This document shows, piece after piece, positions 31,183-41,793 of a stretch of DNA of 64,000 nt. Position numbers and translations under genes: made by a program. The DNA is taken from contig NW_005178421.1 of NCBI RefSeq assembly GCF_000341285.1, forward strand, positions 1-64,000, in the 5' to 3' direction. A model generated the notes under the pieces. The model had not been told where the DNA came from, did not search any database, and saw only the letters and a list, made by a program, of their open reading frames with translations. The stretch is from Galdieria sulphuraria (Eukaryota; Rhodophyta; Bangiophyceae; Galdieriales; Galdieriaceae). How positions within the stretch are numbered: position 1 is the stretch's first letter; the number at the start of each line of letters is the position of its first letter.

Positions 31183-31992
31183 ATGAACTCTGATACGGAG
31201 CCGCTTTGTTTTACTGAGAATGAAGCTTCAAGCAGCAATTTGTTAGAATTTTTATTATTGTGTGGTAAACTCAAGGTATTTTACAAGTTGTTGTATTCTA
31301 GCTTATTTTATCGTTTAAAATTTATTAGGAAACGAAAAGAAAGGGCTGGGTAGATCACCACATACGGTATCCAGAGTCAGTTAGTGATCATATGTACCGT
31401 ATGGCTTTGTTTTGTTTTTGTTCGTGTCCGAACCACCTCAATCGTGACAAGTGAGTGTAAAAATTATTTTTTATATTCTGATATTAATTTTTTTAAGGTT
31501 AGTAAAGCTTGCACTCGTCCATGATCTAGGAGAGTCCTTGGTTGGTGATATAACCCCTCACGATGGCATCTCTCCGGAAGAAAAAAATAGAAAAGAGGCT
31601 GAAGCATTTCGAAAGATACGAGACGAGTATCTATCGTCTTGTACGGTTGGTATGTCGTTCTTTGTAAATGACATCACAAAATTGTCACTTCTTTTTAGGT
31701 CAAGAACTCTATGATCTTTGGAACGAATATGAAAACAATTTGAGTGAAGAGGCTAAGTTTGTCAAGCAGGTTGACAAACTTGAGATGTTGATCCAAGCGT
31801 TTGAATATGAGAGAGGTAAAAATGATTGGTTTGATAGGATTTTGTTTCTAAATGCTTGGCAACCAAGATCAACATATGGACCTTTCGGATTTTTTCATGA
31901 GCTCATCGCATTGCATTCATAATGACAAGCTCTTAGGAATACTGAAATTGTTACAAGCAAGACGTGGAGAATGGCGAAGATCCATACGATAG
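31183..31992 (+). CDS. HD-domain 5'-nucleotidase, HDDC2 family
   Basis: HDDC2/YfbR-like proteins are metal-dependent phosphohydrolases that remove phosphate from deoxynucleoside monophosphates. Five exons (31183-31275, 31329-31450, 31498-31649, 31699-31815, 31868-31992) give 202 aa. Diagnostic strings are LLEFLLLCGKLK, KGWVDHHI, PESVSDHMYRMAL (metal His), LALVHDLGESLVGDI (HD pair) and EEAKFVKQVDKLEMLIQAFE. The last exon restores DLSDFF, matching the family C-terminus; reading through the last intron would instead end at 31922. Human HDDC2 is about 204 aa, so the model is full length. Confidence 0.93.
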
Positions 31993-32108
31993 GATGACCG
32001 ATAAAGTTTTCTTTAACGACATTGTATATCTTTTCGACATTCCACTGATGGAAAAATCACAGTCAAGGAAGCTATGTTGTTGTTTATAAAAGAAACGCTA
32101 GTACTATG

Positions 32109-32965
32109 TCATCCGGGTAGATGCAATTCTTCCTTCAACTTTCCTGCTTGATACAACTCCTCCACAATATCCAATCCTCCTATCAACTCTCCATTTACAT
32201 ATAGTTGTGGATATGTGGGCCAGTTTGCATATCGTTTTAAACCTGCACATCACCATAAAAAAACAGCTCTCAGTGAAGATGAACTCATGCATTACCTTCT
32301 CGTACTTGATAATCTGCGAGGATATTAAAGTGACCGAAAATCACTCCTTCTCCTTTGAGTATTTCAATCATTCTCCTGCTAAACTTACAAAGTGGCTTAT
32401 CAGGGGTTCCTTTCATGAATAGCATAATAGGTTGTCGGTGAACAAGTTTCCTAGAGTATCATCAAACAAAGGTTCCCGAACAAGGAAAAAAAACTTACTC
32501 TAGTCTCTCATTCAAAGAAAGATGGCAGTCTTCCATAAAATCTCGGCAAGCACGTGTGATTGTCGGTGGGTCCGCACCTTGTAGAACGTTGACCAACTCT
32601 CCATCGCGTGACAACACAACCGACGGTACGTTTGTTATTCCCCACGCAGTTGCAAAAGAGTTGCCCTCCTCGACTTCACAAAACCCGAACACTAAAGAAC
32701 GACCTCTTTCTAGAGCTACGGAAGCAAGTGTTTCCAATACTTCTCTCACATGGACACAAGGTTGTGACCAGGATGCTCCAAAACCGATGATACTGGGCTT
32801 CCAACCTTGCTCAGTCTAACCAAAAATAAACAATTATGCACAATAACTCTATAACTTTCATACCCAACAGAGTTGTTTCCATTCTTCTTCACTATGGATA
32901 GGTTGTAACAAGGTGGAACTCATCCAAGTTACCCGAATGAATGTGAGAAACGCTTCTACTCCCAT
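32109..32965 (-). CDS. Thioredoxin-monothiol glutaredoxin (Grx3/4, PICOT-like)
   Basis: Grx3/4 proteins carry Fe-S clusters and serve cytosolic iron trafficking. Four exons (32864-32965, 32499-32815, 32296-32450, 32109-32242) give 235 aa: an N-terminal thioredoxin domain ([10 protein letters not shown], degenerate active site with one Cys, as in PICOT) and one glutaredoxin domain ([37 protein letters not shown]). The active site reads CKFS, not the CGFS that names the family; the single Cys is kept but the Gly is Lys. Glutathione-binding elements ([12 protein letters not shown]) are intact. It is convergent with HDDC2 and 21 bp downstream of the SDR stop, on the same strand as the SDR. Confidence 0.9.
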
Positions 32966-32986
32966 CTGTATTAGGATCTTACATTG

Positions 32987-34231
32987 CTATAAAGACAACA
33001 GTTGAGAAATATGCCTCCATTGAGAAACCAAACCAAAATTTTCGGGTGCCACTGCATCTGGATAAACAAAATGTCGTTTTTTCAAACAATACATCACCCA
33101 AGGATCTACAGTAGCACCAAATAGTGAAAGCAAACGAGCTATCAACAACGGTGGAAGCAATGAGAGAACTGGAATCCTCGGAATGGAAAAAAATCTCCTC
33201 TTCTTACTACTGGAACACATCGACTGAATGAGTTGATCTGCAGTGAAGTAAGGTTGACCCAAGATAACTGCAGGTAGTTTTTTTGGAGGATCAGAAGAAG
33301 AATGCCAAGTGTAAAATGAGGGCTTTGGGTTAAAGTCTACCAAATAAGTGATGACTTTTGCAGCATCTATTGCATGGATAAAATGAGCACTAGCATCCAA
33401 ATCAATGAGTCGAAGTAAACCTTTCCAAGGCGTGATTTGTGAAGACACATTGGCTAGATGACTATTGGGTCCCACAACCAACGTAGGAAATATGACAGTT
33501 ATTCTTCGATGAGAATGATAGCGTAGCATTCTCTGCAATGCCACATATTTGGATTGTAAATATGTAGTTCCATACCGATAAGCTTCTTCTAACAAACATC
33601 CACTGGAGTCTATAATAGAGGCAGTAGAGAAATATAAAATATGACAATCCTTTGGTAGATAGTTGAAAAGTTGGAATGTTGCCTCGACGTTGACTTGGAA
33701 AGCTTGTTCACCACCCCAACTCGTAGCCGTTAGAATAGCACAATCGACATCCAAAAGTTGGTTTCTTAAACTAAGAATGTCTGTTAAATCAGCCTATAGA
33801 AAGTGATGGGGAGGTGATCTAACGATACAAAATAAAAGAAAGAAAAAGCTGCTTACCATCAAAACTTGAATTCTGCGTGAATACATTTTCCATATGTTGT
33901 CATCCAGTTTTGATAACGAGTCCTTTCTAACAATCAGTTTGACTCTGTGCGAAGTATGTTGCATCAAGTCCAACCATATTTGCTTTCCTATACAACCTGT
34001 AGCTCCTGAAAGCAATATCACCTTATTACGACGACTCTTCAACCATCCTTCTGCTGCCCAACAGCATCCATCACTTTGTTGAGGAGAAAAGACAAAACGG
34101 AGACCAAGTCCACCAAAAATAGGATAATCTACATGATGTTTGTTATAGTTTAGTTGGGATGGACGTTTTTTCCATCGTTGAATAGACACAGAACAAGACA
34201 AGAATGGAAAGAAGCAGAGCTCGGAAATCAT
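32987..34231 (-). CDS. Extended short-chain dehydrogenase/thioester-reductase-like protein
   Basis: A Rossmann-fold NAD(P) protein of the extended SDR class. Two exons (33857-34231, 32987-33793) give 393 aa. The cofactor motif LLSGATGCIGKQIW (GxxGxxG) lies about 75 residues in, then VKLIVRKD, NVEATFQLFNYL, the strand leading to FSTAS and the catalytic YLQSK (YxxxK), and VVGPNS. This layout matches fatty acyl-CoA/thioester reductase-like NAD-binding domains. The N-terminal ~70 residues have a hydrophobic start and basic residues and may target an organelle. No neighbour suggests a pathway, so the substrate is unknown. Confidence 0.78.
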
Positions 34232-34325
34232 CGTTCATCCATCTCTCTCCTTTTTGGCATCGATTCAAGACGATAACTTGTGCAGTATGTGTTGCTTTCA
34301 TCATGTTGGTTTTACTATTCTTTCT

Positions 34326-34658
34326 ATGGAAGGACTTTATACCAAAAAGTTAAGGTTTTCTTACAGGAATGGATATCCAATTTTCCAAAACAGAATCCCA
34401 GTGCCTCACAAGTTTCGACTGGGTATCGCTAAATATTATTCTTCAGGAATTCTACCTGAAGAAACCAAGGTTCCTTCCCGACTACCTCCTATAACTGGAA
34501 GTGAAGAAGACAAGAAACCACAAAATTCAAAGGATTTTTCGATAGTAGCTTGGTTGGAACGTGGAGCTTGGATAGGATTGGCTTGTTTGATACTTGTAGA
34601 GTTGTACGTGCATTTGGTATTGATCAAAGACTGGCTTCCAAAGTCGTCTGGTTCATAA
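34326..34658 (+). CDS. Unknown single-pass membrane protein, probably mitochondrial
   Basis: A 111-aa product if translation starts at the ATG at 34326. The first ~40 residues (MEGLYTKKLRFSYRNGY...) are basic and hydroxylated without acids, like a mitochondrial presequence, and end near YYSSG. A charged linker follows, then one transmembrane helix (IGLACLILVELYVHLVLI) and a short tail. I do not recognise it; small respiratory-complex subunits often look like this. An alternative frame from the ATG at 34204 gives a 50-residue peptide with its own hydrophobic helix, so the 5' structure is uncertain. Confidence 0.55.
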   Translation: MEGLYTKKLRFSYRNGYPIFQNRIPVPHKFRLGIAKYYSSGILPEETKVPSRLPPITGSEEDKKPQNSKDFSIVAWLERGAWIGLACLILVELYVHLVLIKDWLPKSSGS

Positions 34659-34789
34659 CAACAAGTATAATCATATAGAGGGAATGGGGGTTTATTATAG
34701 TACACATAGTGATACTTGTGCAATCATAGTTTTCAAACATAAAAGGCAACCAACCAGATATTCTTCTTCTAGACTAGCGAGTTTCTTTA

Positions 34790-35178
34790 TTACTTGTTGA
34801 GTTTTGTTGTGGAATCCTCCTTCTGCCGAGGTCTCTTCATAAAGCTCTGCTGACCAAGTACTCGAACGATACCCGTATGAATACCAATATGATGAGCCTC
34901 TTCACCTTTTTCAAAAACTTCTTCAAGGTGTCTTATGTTCTCTAACTGATCCATGGCATATACAAGCAGACTCTTTCGTTGATTCTCATCACTTTCAAAT
35001 CGATGTTTTCTAAACTCCTTTCTAGTCAAGTCACAAATATATTGTGCTCTTTTTTGTTCTGGAAACTTTTTTCCTTCCTAGTTTTCAATAATCGGTATGG
35101 AAGAGAAAAACAAAGGAAGAAACATAATACTCTTATAAGTGCTTTATATAGTTGTAACGCCAACTTGGCATCGCTCAT
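34790..35178 (-). CDS. LYR-motif protein (complex 1 LYR family)
   Basis: LYR proteins are small matrix helpers that bind the acyl carrier protein and act in Fe-S biogenesis or respiratory complex assembly. Two exons (35131-35178, 34790-35077) give 111 aa. The N-terminus reads LALQLYKALIREGKKFP, with the L-Y-K/R element split by the intron, followed by the conserved Phe-Arg pattern RKEFRKHRF. A long helix (LLVYAMDQLENIRHLEEVF) follows. The motif is LYK, not LYR, as in some family members. I cannot say which LYR member it is (ISD11, LYRM2, ETFRF1 and others are alike at this level). Confidence 0.78.
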
Positions 35179-35192
35179 TTGAATACTCTTTT

Positions 35193-36078
35193 TTATTTCC
35201 AACTCTTTTCCAATACGACCACATTTCCTTGATGAAGATCATACAAGGCAGATACTATACCCAACTGATGACTAGCTTGCAATTGATTCAAACTTGGCAA
35301 TTCCTTTAGGATAGTTTTTACAGCATCTTTGGCAATTGCTTCAGCTAAATGTTGACTAGCTTCCGAAATGGAAATATTGTTATACCGACTTTGTATTTCT
35401 TCCACTAAAGGTTCCATAGGACGAATGAGTGATTGCAACGCTGGAGAAAGTTGTTGTATTCGATGTTTTTCATGATGACACATATTCCATCCAGTGATAG
35501 CTGCACCACATTCCGTGTGTCCCATTACCATCAAAAGTGGAGTTGTAAAGTTTTCCACACCAAACTGAATTGAACCAAGTACAGTTGGACTGGAAACTAA
35601 GCTACCTGCTGTTCTTACAGTGAACAATTTCCCAAAACCTTGTTGAAATATCACCTCAGGTATGACGCGAGAATCACAACAAGTGACTATAGTAGCTATA
35701 GGTTTCTGACCACCGTGTGCAAGTGATTGACGATATTCTGGTTGGCTCTCGTTTTCTAGAATAGCTCCAGTTTCCACACCTCTTTGAAACTGTTGATTTT
35801 TCTGCAATAAAAAGTCCAACACTGCATCATATTTCATCGACTTGGGTCTATCGATGAGTGTCTTGGTTCGCTGACTCATCGTCAACTTGGATGGATTCAA
35901 AGGAGTTGTTTGCAGTAAATAACGACGGTGCACAAGGTGGTTTCTATTCGAAACGAACACTATTCTGTATAAGAATGGGTAACGGGAGATAAGCAAAGTA
36001 CTTACCAAAAGGAGAAGTGAATGAAGTATCAGTTATAAATGCAGGAATACGTGTCTTCCACAAAGGAGTACTCCACAT
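35193..36078 (-). CDS. Beta-carbonic anhydrase with N-terminal targeting sequence
   Basis: Interconverts CO2 and bicarbonate. Two exons (36006-36078, 35193-35959; 46-nt intron) give 279 aa. Zinc ligands are visible in VTCCDSRVIP (Cys and the Asp-Arg dyad) and GHTECGAA (HxxC). AGSLV and SIQFGVENF complete the beta-class core. The proposed first exon (MWSTPLWKTRIPAF...) joined to FVFVSNRNHLVHRRYLLQ gives an Arg-rich leader suited to mitochondrion or plastid. Without it the first Met is at LTMSQRT and the enzyme would be cytosolic. Location decides whether it serves CO2 supply or anaplerosis, so the first exon deserves transcript support. Confidence 0.9.
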
Positions 36079-36190
36079 TTATGTACGCAATAAGATAGCC
36101 ATCTATTTGGATCATCTCACATATAGAAAAGAAGTGAATTTAGTCGATGGGACAACGTTGCATTGTGAATTTCCATCATTCTATTTTTGA

Positions 36191-37179
36191 TTAATAATGA
36201 TATAAAGTGACTAAACTACGCATCTCAATGGATTGTCTACATAATGGACATTCTGCTTTGGTTGCAGTCCACTGTATAATACAACGCCAACAAAAGACAT
36301 GACCACAGACAGTACAAGTAGGATGTCGCATAAAACTCAAACAAAGAGCACATTTGTAACTAGACCGATTTCCTTCAATTCTTCTTCTTCTTCTTCTTCT
36401 TCAGAGGAAGAAAGCTGATTAGGAAAACCATCCCATTCATCTTCTCCACTGTCACCAACACCTATAGAATATTGAAGAAAAGAATAGAAACCATCCTTCC
36501 TACTCAAAATACGATAAGTAGATAATAAAAGTCCAAGACTCAACTGCACAAGCAAGATCAAGCCCAAAATACGATAACTGGGAAGTGGATATCGACTTTT
36601 GGCAACTCGAAAATATTGCATACCAACTAGTCTCTTAGACCATTCATAATATTTGCTATGTATATAAAATATTCCTAAATGAAACCTAGAAAGAAACCGT
36701 TTCACTTCCTCTTGTCTAGTGAGAACCAGTAAAGCTAGTAGATATAGATATATTTTGGGAAATGGTTGGGTTCCACTCAGTTGACCATCTCTCATATAGG
36801 CACGAACTCTTTGAGCTATCTTGTTACAAAAAAAGCCCCAAAAGTCTTCTCCATATGCTTGAATCAAACTATAAAATATTCTACGTAGAAGAGACCCTTG
36901 AAAAGTTATACGAGGAAACTGTCCAGTACACGCTATTATTTCACTGTATTCTTCTCCTGGAGTTTGTTGTCCTATCCACGTTGTCAACCCATAATAAAGC
37001 AAGTCTGTGATACCAGAGAGGTGCTTTGTTACAAAATGGGCATGACTCCTACGAGAAAGCACTAGAGAAGAAACTTCTGATAAGGACTTTTTCAACACTA
37101 GTCTATACTCCTTATCCTTTTCCGCGGACCTTATTATTTCCGCAGCAGTAGCCAAAGCAAAAAAAGGTGATGAAGCCAT
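36191..37179 (-). CDS. PEX10: Peroxin-10, RING E3 ligase
   Basis: PEX10 is a subunit of the peroxisomal retrotranslocation channel and ubiquitinates the receptor PEX5. Two exons (36462-37179, 36191-36372) give 299 aa. The membrane region (1-~240) has several amphipathic helices and FHLGIFYI typical of PEX2/10/12. The RING follows at once: [20 protein letters not shown], then [10 protein letters not shown] and AECPLCR, and the PEX10-like ending SLVTLYHY. The 89-nt intron (36373-36461) contains a (GAA)n acidic frame. Reading through it gives a RING-less protein ending soon after, and that is what naive translation shows. Convergence of frame and PEX10 conservation fixes the junction at [10 protein letters not shown]. 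Confidence 0.92.
36379..36402. repeat. (TTC)n / (GAA)n triplet repeat in the PEX10 intron
   Basis: Eight TTC units on the plus strand, read as GAA on the PEX10 strand, end a few bases before the intron acceptor. The pyrimidine tract usual before an acceptor is thus replaced by purines on the coding strand. Confidence 0.85.
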
Positions 37180-37380
37180 TTACTCTCTACAAACAAACAC
37201 TCTTTATGACATCAAAACAAACAGTCACTTCCCATCCTATTCCATTACAATCCTATCTGAACCACATTCAATCGTCTCATTCTCTCTGTTGAACAACCAA
37301 CAAAAACTTTATGGGAAAAACTTTCTTTCAAACAACTCCCATCAACATAATCACACAACTCTCTCACACAAAACATAAGT

Positions 37381-38646
37381 TTAAAACTTCCATACATTAT
37401 CTTCGGAATAACCCAATTCTTTCAAAAGACCAGATAATGGACCTTGTTTCTTATCTGGAGTTTTTGTTCCACTAATAGCTTCCATCATAGGTGGCGGTCC
37501 ACTATATATAGCCAATAGTAAAACATATCATTCAAAAACTCTTGGAAAACTTACCAAACAAATATAAGATTTTCATGAGATGCACGAGGCAAATATTTCT
37601 TCAACATGTCCTTTTGTATTTGTCCCTTTTCACCTTGCCAATGATCATTGGGTTGATCAACTGTATAATGAATTACTAGCCTATCCATACAAAGCCATCC
37701 CATATCAGCTGTACTGTTCTTTCATAATCATATTCAAAAATAAAATACTACTCACCTATCACTATGTTTCCTTTGCAAGGCATCCAATTCAGACTTCAGT
37801 AATATGTCTTCTGGAGTCTTGTTTGCATATAAAAGGGTTATCTTGGTATGATCTTTCGGATTGCTTAAAATATAATCTATCAATTGATATACAGGAGTAA
37901 TTCCAGTGCCTCCTGCTACGAAACCAATTTCTTTCTTAGCATTGGGTTGATAAGGATATTGTCTCATGGGACCTTTGACTAGGACACTATCTCCAGGTTG
38001 TCTAGAATGTAAATAAGTTCCCATCTTACTATTAGGATATTTCTTCACCATCAACTCCAAATAACTAAAACATCAATGAAAGAATAAAAACAAGGTTCCT
38101 TTCTTACCCTTTGGCAGAGACTCCTGAAACTGGATTATAGGGACGAATCACGTCATTTCCTTGCTCATCTTTAGTCTTTACCAAAACAAAACTAACAGCA
38201 GGAAAATCTTCTTGTTCTGCAGACTGAATAGCAAAACGCAATCTTGCAACGTTATGATTGTAAGGAGTATTGGAGATCAATTGGATAGGGACAAAATCTT
38301 CAGGATTCAGTTTCTTTGCTTCTTCACCAACTACTTGGGAGTCCAACTTTATCTTATTTTGATCTTGTGAATACCAAGTGGCCAAAGCTGAAAGTCCAAA
38401 CAGACCCAACAACAGGGATCCACGAGTTTTCCTAGTGTTACACTCGGAACCTAGATAACCATAGTTCACTCTGGATGAGCTAAAATAAATGGTTCTATAA
38501 AATTGGGATAAACTTGACACCAAACTGGAACGACTTTTACCCACTGTTTGGAACAAAGTAGCCAACATGACTCGCAAAGCCAAAGCAATTTCTTCCAACC
38601 AATGATCGACGATTCTTGATGCTTCTTTTAGAGAGCAAATTGCCAT
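37381..38646 (-). CDS. NADH-cytochrome b5 reductase
   Basis: An FAD enzyme that passes electrons from NADH to cytochrome b5. Four exons (38108-38646, 37756-38064, 37555-37680, 37381-37501) give 364 aa. The FAD motif is IRPYNPVSG (RPYTP-type), then [16 protein letters not shown], the NADH-binding [15 protein letters not shown], and CGPPPMMEA rebuilt across the last junction, with the terminal aromatic VWKF*. The N-terminal ~115 residues include a hydrophobic segment ([17 protein letters not shown]) after a basic stretch, which suggests anchoring in the outer or inner mitochondrial membrane, as for MCR1-type reductases. Confidence 0.93.
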
Positions 38647-39032
38647 TTGCTTCTTTTTGATATTTGGACAACGGATTGAACGAGAGAGTTTGACTAGTAT
38701 TGAAAGTTTTCAACCCTGGTTTCCAAACAAATATACTCTTCTGTAGCTATTCTTGTGGATTTTTACCGAGCAAAAGATAGAAAATTCGTTGATGCACTTC
38801 TCATAGCAAGATAGCTAACAAGTTGCCGCTCGGATCCTTTTTATACAAATTATATCATCCAGGGATATTACAAAAGTATTCATTATGATTGAATTTTGGC
38901 ACTTTGTAAAAGAATGAATGATATTTGTTTCGTTTAGCTAGTAGAAAGTGCAAGTATACTTTTTCTATTTTTTATGGGGTTATTTGATTGTAATTCAAGT
39001 CTGCCATTCCAAGTAAAGATTATCCTCGAGTG
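38647..39032. other. Divergent promoter region, ~390 bp
   Basis: It lies between the start codons of cytochrome b5 reductase (minus) and the RWDD1 homologue (plus), and is one of the few roomy divergent spacers in the window. AT-rich around 38830-38990. No ORF, RNA or repeat is evident. Confidence 0.55.
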
Positions 39033-39725
39033 ATGCATGTCAATGACGCACAGCGTGAAGAAATAGAAGCATTGGAAGCCATATTAGGTGATGATTTTTC
39101 TTTACAACAAGATGAGACAACTAGAAGGCCCTTGATAAAGTTGGACTTCTCAGAAGAGCGTCCTAAAGTTCAATTTAGTTTGTACTTGTGTCTTCCTCCT
39201 TCCTATCCAGAAGACTCTCCTTCCATGACTATTCAGCCTGGTAAGGGTTTTCCGGGAACATGGCGTTCTCCTTTACTTCAGTTTTTAAAGAATGAAATGA
39301 ACCTTTTGATGGGAGCTCCTATGATTTTCGAACTGTATATGAAAACCAAGGATTGGCTTTTGGAACAGGAGAAGGAAGATGAAGCGGAAGATATCGATAG
39401 AGTTTCTTGTGTAGGGTCGGTTCCATCTGTGAATGAGAATACGAAACTTGAGTCGTCTTTGTTGATTCACTCCTTGATAGAAGAGGTAGGTGAAGAACCT
39501 TGAAGATTTTGTTGATTCTCATCTATGGAAAAGAAGGAGTACGGAACTCCAGTCACAAAGGAAACCTTTGAAAAGTGGCGTCAAAGTTTTTTTCAAGAGT
39601 TTGGTTTGTCGTTGAGAAACAAAGAAAGAGAGACTGCTTGGAAACTAACTGGAAGACAACTTTTTGAGGAAAACCGTCTAGTTGAGACAAGTGAAACTTA
39701 TGGTTCTTCAGAAGATGAAGAATAG
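39033..39725 (+). CDS. RWD-domain protein, RWDD1/Gir2 homologue
   Basis: RWDD1 (yeast Gir2) binds the DRG2-type translational GTPases and modulates Gcn1-Gcn2 signalling. Two exons (39033-39485, 39537-39725) give 213 aa. The RWD domain is at the N-terminus: AQREEIEALEAILGDDF, then the PPSYPEDSP signature (YPxxxP) in LYLCLPPSYPED. The second exon restores GTPVTKETFEKWRQSF and LTGRQLFEEN, which match the C-terminal domain of RWDD1/Gir2 (GTPVTxExFxxW, SGKQLFE). The tail is acidic. No partner GTPase is in the window. Confidence 0.88.
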
Positions 39726-40078
39726 TTTCTACCCCGATATGGATAGTTGAACCGATGTAATACGTTTTTTTTTGTTTTGCATTAGAAATAATATTGTTTC
39801 AACAGGTTTCAAAGAGAAGATGTTTATGATAGAATGGAATGAGAAGAGAGAGAGCATGCTTATCAACAATATAATGAAAATAGGAACCCATAAAGTATTT
39901 GGAGAGATATTCAGTGTTCTTGATACAAACATGGACATATTCACTTAATACTTCCAAACTCGTTTTACAAATCAACTCATGAGCCATTTATTTCTTTCTT
40001 TATCAGAATAGTCTTAAAAGGAACATTGATTTTCTTTGTTGAGAAATAAAGAATATGAAAGAGTAGTCAAGGCAAGCA
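39726..40078. other. Convergent spacer, ~350 bp
   Basis: Between the stops of the RWDD1 homologue and the Ser/Asn-rich protein. Small minus-strand frames here lack an ATG and look accidental. It is presumably shared 3' untranslated sequence. Confidence 0.55.
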
Positions 40079-41731
40079 CTATTTCTTTCCTTGTTTTCTA
40101 TTTGCACTGGTCGTTTGCTTCTTATTATTGTTAGACCCTTGAAAAGGTTTTCTACCTCTACTTCTTTTGGTTTCCAATAAAGGTTTCTGTTCTTGACTTT
40201 TGCGTACTTCTTCATTCAGTTGATGAATGAACTTGGTGAGTCTTTCCATTCTAGTAGTTGCAGAAAGTCCATGTGTTTGTTGAATAAACAATGCTAAACG
40301 ATTCACCTGTTCTGCAGACCAATGATCTTGAGGAAATACTTTAACTAATTGTGATATATCTACCAAATTGGTAAAGTTTGGTTTCTTTTCCACTTGCTTC
40401 AGTCTTGCTCTTAGTTCATCAAGTGCATTGAGTTCTAAAGAATCTTCCTTCTTATTCTTGGGAATTTCTTGTGGATAAAGTTGTTCTTCTTCATCTGATG
40501 ATTGCTTCACCTTTTTGCTTTCTTCCATAGTGGAACCTTTTGAGGTGCTTTGTCTAGAAGCCAACTTTTTACTACTATACTCTTTTATCAATTGCTTTGC
40601 TGTTTCTTCATCCAATGAAAACTTTCCTTTCCTCTTCAACACATCTCGAACCTTTTCTTCAAATTCCTTTTGAACTTTTTCCTTTTGATCAGCTTCTTCT
40701 TCTAATATGCGTTGAGTTACTAATCTTCCAGGTGGATTCTTTTTTCTTCCATTGCCCGATGCATTATTTCCCGTAGTTCCAGAATGACTAACACTACTAC
40801 TAGTGCCATTACTATGATAGCTGCTGCTACTCAACTGACTGGAATCAGAGACGTTCCCACGCAAACTACTTTCTCTATTCACCACAGCTTTGGTATCGAA
40901 AAGATTGGCAACATTTCTTTCTTTAAACCGAAATACGCGATCTTTTCCTACCGTTTCTGGTAAAATGACGGTGGTGTTGGGACAATCTATGCGTGTCTTC
41001 AAAAAGGCATGCACGTAAGCATTTTCTTGTCGGATATGGCGATAGCTTTTAGATAAATCATAATACTTCCCTGACTCATGTGCTATGAACTTTGCCAAGT
41101 CTGAAGATTCCGGTTGTTGTCCTCGAAACTTGTGATTCAATGCGGATAGCACCGATTGGGAACTGTCTGAATGGCTAGTCGATAACGATATTGAGATAGT
41201 ATTATTATTATTACTGTTGTTGTTATGATAGGAGATACTTTGAGTTGTCATAGTCTCATGGGAAGTATACGAAGTCTGATGAGCGCCGTTGATAGAAGAA
41301 AGAGACGCTTCAGCGGTTTCTTGATATTCACAGTGATTAGCATCAGAATATGAAGATGAGTTGAAATGATTCGCGCCATGGACTCCATTTTGCTCCTCTC
41401 TTACAACTAAACTATCAGCGTTCCACAAACTGGGATCGCCTTGGGGTCGTTGATAAGGAGGCAAATAAGAATGTGAGAGACCGTTGGTGGTCAAAGATGA
41501 GTTAGGTTGTGAAGTTGGTTCCCTTCTTTCCAGCTGATCTTGATGTTTATCGTCCCATTCTAAGGAGGCACTTACTGGAGCTTGGGTAGATCGGGAGTGA
41601 ATGGTTTGAAGAAACGGTCCCAAATGAGAACAGGGCCAACTCAGCGAGGAGATGTCCACTGTAGCCTTGCTTCCTGAAAATAGTTTGTAACAAGGATGCC
41701 AACAACAACACCACAACCCACGATGATACAT
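40079..41731 (-). CDS. Unknown Ser/Asn-rich protein with charged coiled-coil half
   Basis: A clean 550-aa single-exon frame with an ATG at 41731. I do not recognise the family. The first ~200 residues are Ser/Asn/His/Gln-rich low complexity with a poly-Asn tract, without transmembrane segments. A more ordered block (~205-300) contains LAKFIAHESGKYYDLSKSYR and CPNTTVILPETVGKDRVFRF. A Ser/Gly-rich linker and a long Lys/Glu-rich helix region (EEEADQKEKVQKEFEEKVRD) follow. The C-terminal ~30 residues are strongly basic with RSRGRKPF, suggesting binding to nucleic acid or a nuclear role. It shares a 62-bp divergent spacer with ILVD. Confidence 0.75.
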   Translation of the reverse strand: MYHRGLWCCCWHPCYKLFSGSKATVDISSLSWPCSHLGPFLQTIHSRSTQAPVSASLEWDDKHQDQLERREPTSQPNSSLTTNGLSHSYLPPYQRPQGDPSLWNADSLVVREEQNGVHGANHFNSSSYSDANHCEYQETAEASLSSINGAHQTSYTSHETMTTQSISYHNNNSNNNNTISISLSTSHSDSSQSVLSALNHKFRGQQPESSDLAKFIAHESGKYYDLSKSYRHIRQENAYVHAFLKTRIDCPNTTVILPETVGKDRVFRFKERNVANLFDTKAVVNRESSLRGNVSDSSQLSSSSYHSNGTSSSVSHSGTTGNNASGNGRKKNPPGRLVTQRILEEEADQKEKVQKEFEEKVRDVLKRKGKFSLDEETAKQLIKEYSSKKLASRQSTSKGSTMEESKKVKQSSDEEEQLYPQEIPKNKKEDSLELNALDELRARLKQVEKKPNFTNLVDISQLVKVFPQDHWSAEQVNRLALFIQQTHGLSATTRMERLTKFIHQLNEEVRKSQEQKPLLETKRSRGRKPFQGSNNNKKQTTSANRKQGKK

Positions 41732-41793
41732 AATAACCCAACTTTAACAACTATGAGTCGACCCCCCAATTGTAAAAAATGACATTTTAGAAT

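Noticed and set aside
34204-34370. A 50-codon plus-strand frame with a hydrophobic helix upstream of the 34326 gene
   Set aside because: It stops within the presequence region of the better model and gives no continuation by splicing. Kept only as a caveat on the 5' end.
36013-36190. Plus-strand open frame (containing GIRVFHKGVLHIYVRNK) opposite the carbonic anhydrase first exon
   Set aside because: It has no start exon on the plus strand, lies over the CA start and PEX10 end, and matches no family. A frame of this length can occur by chance.
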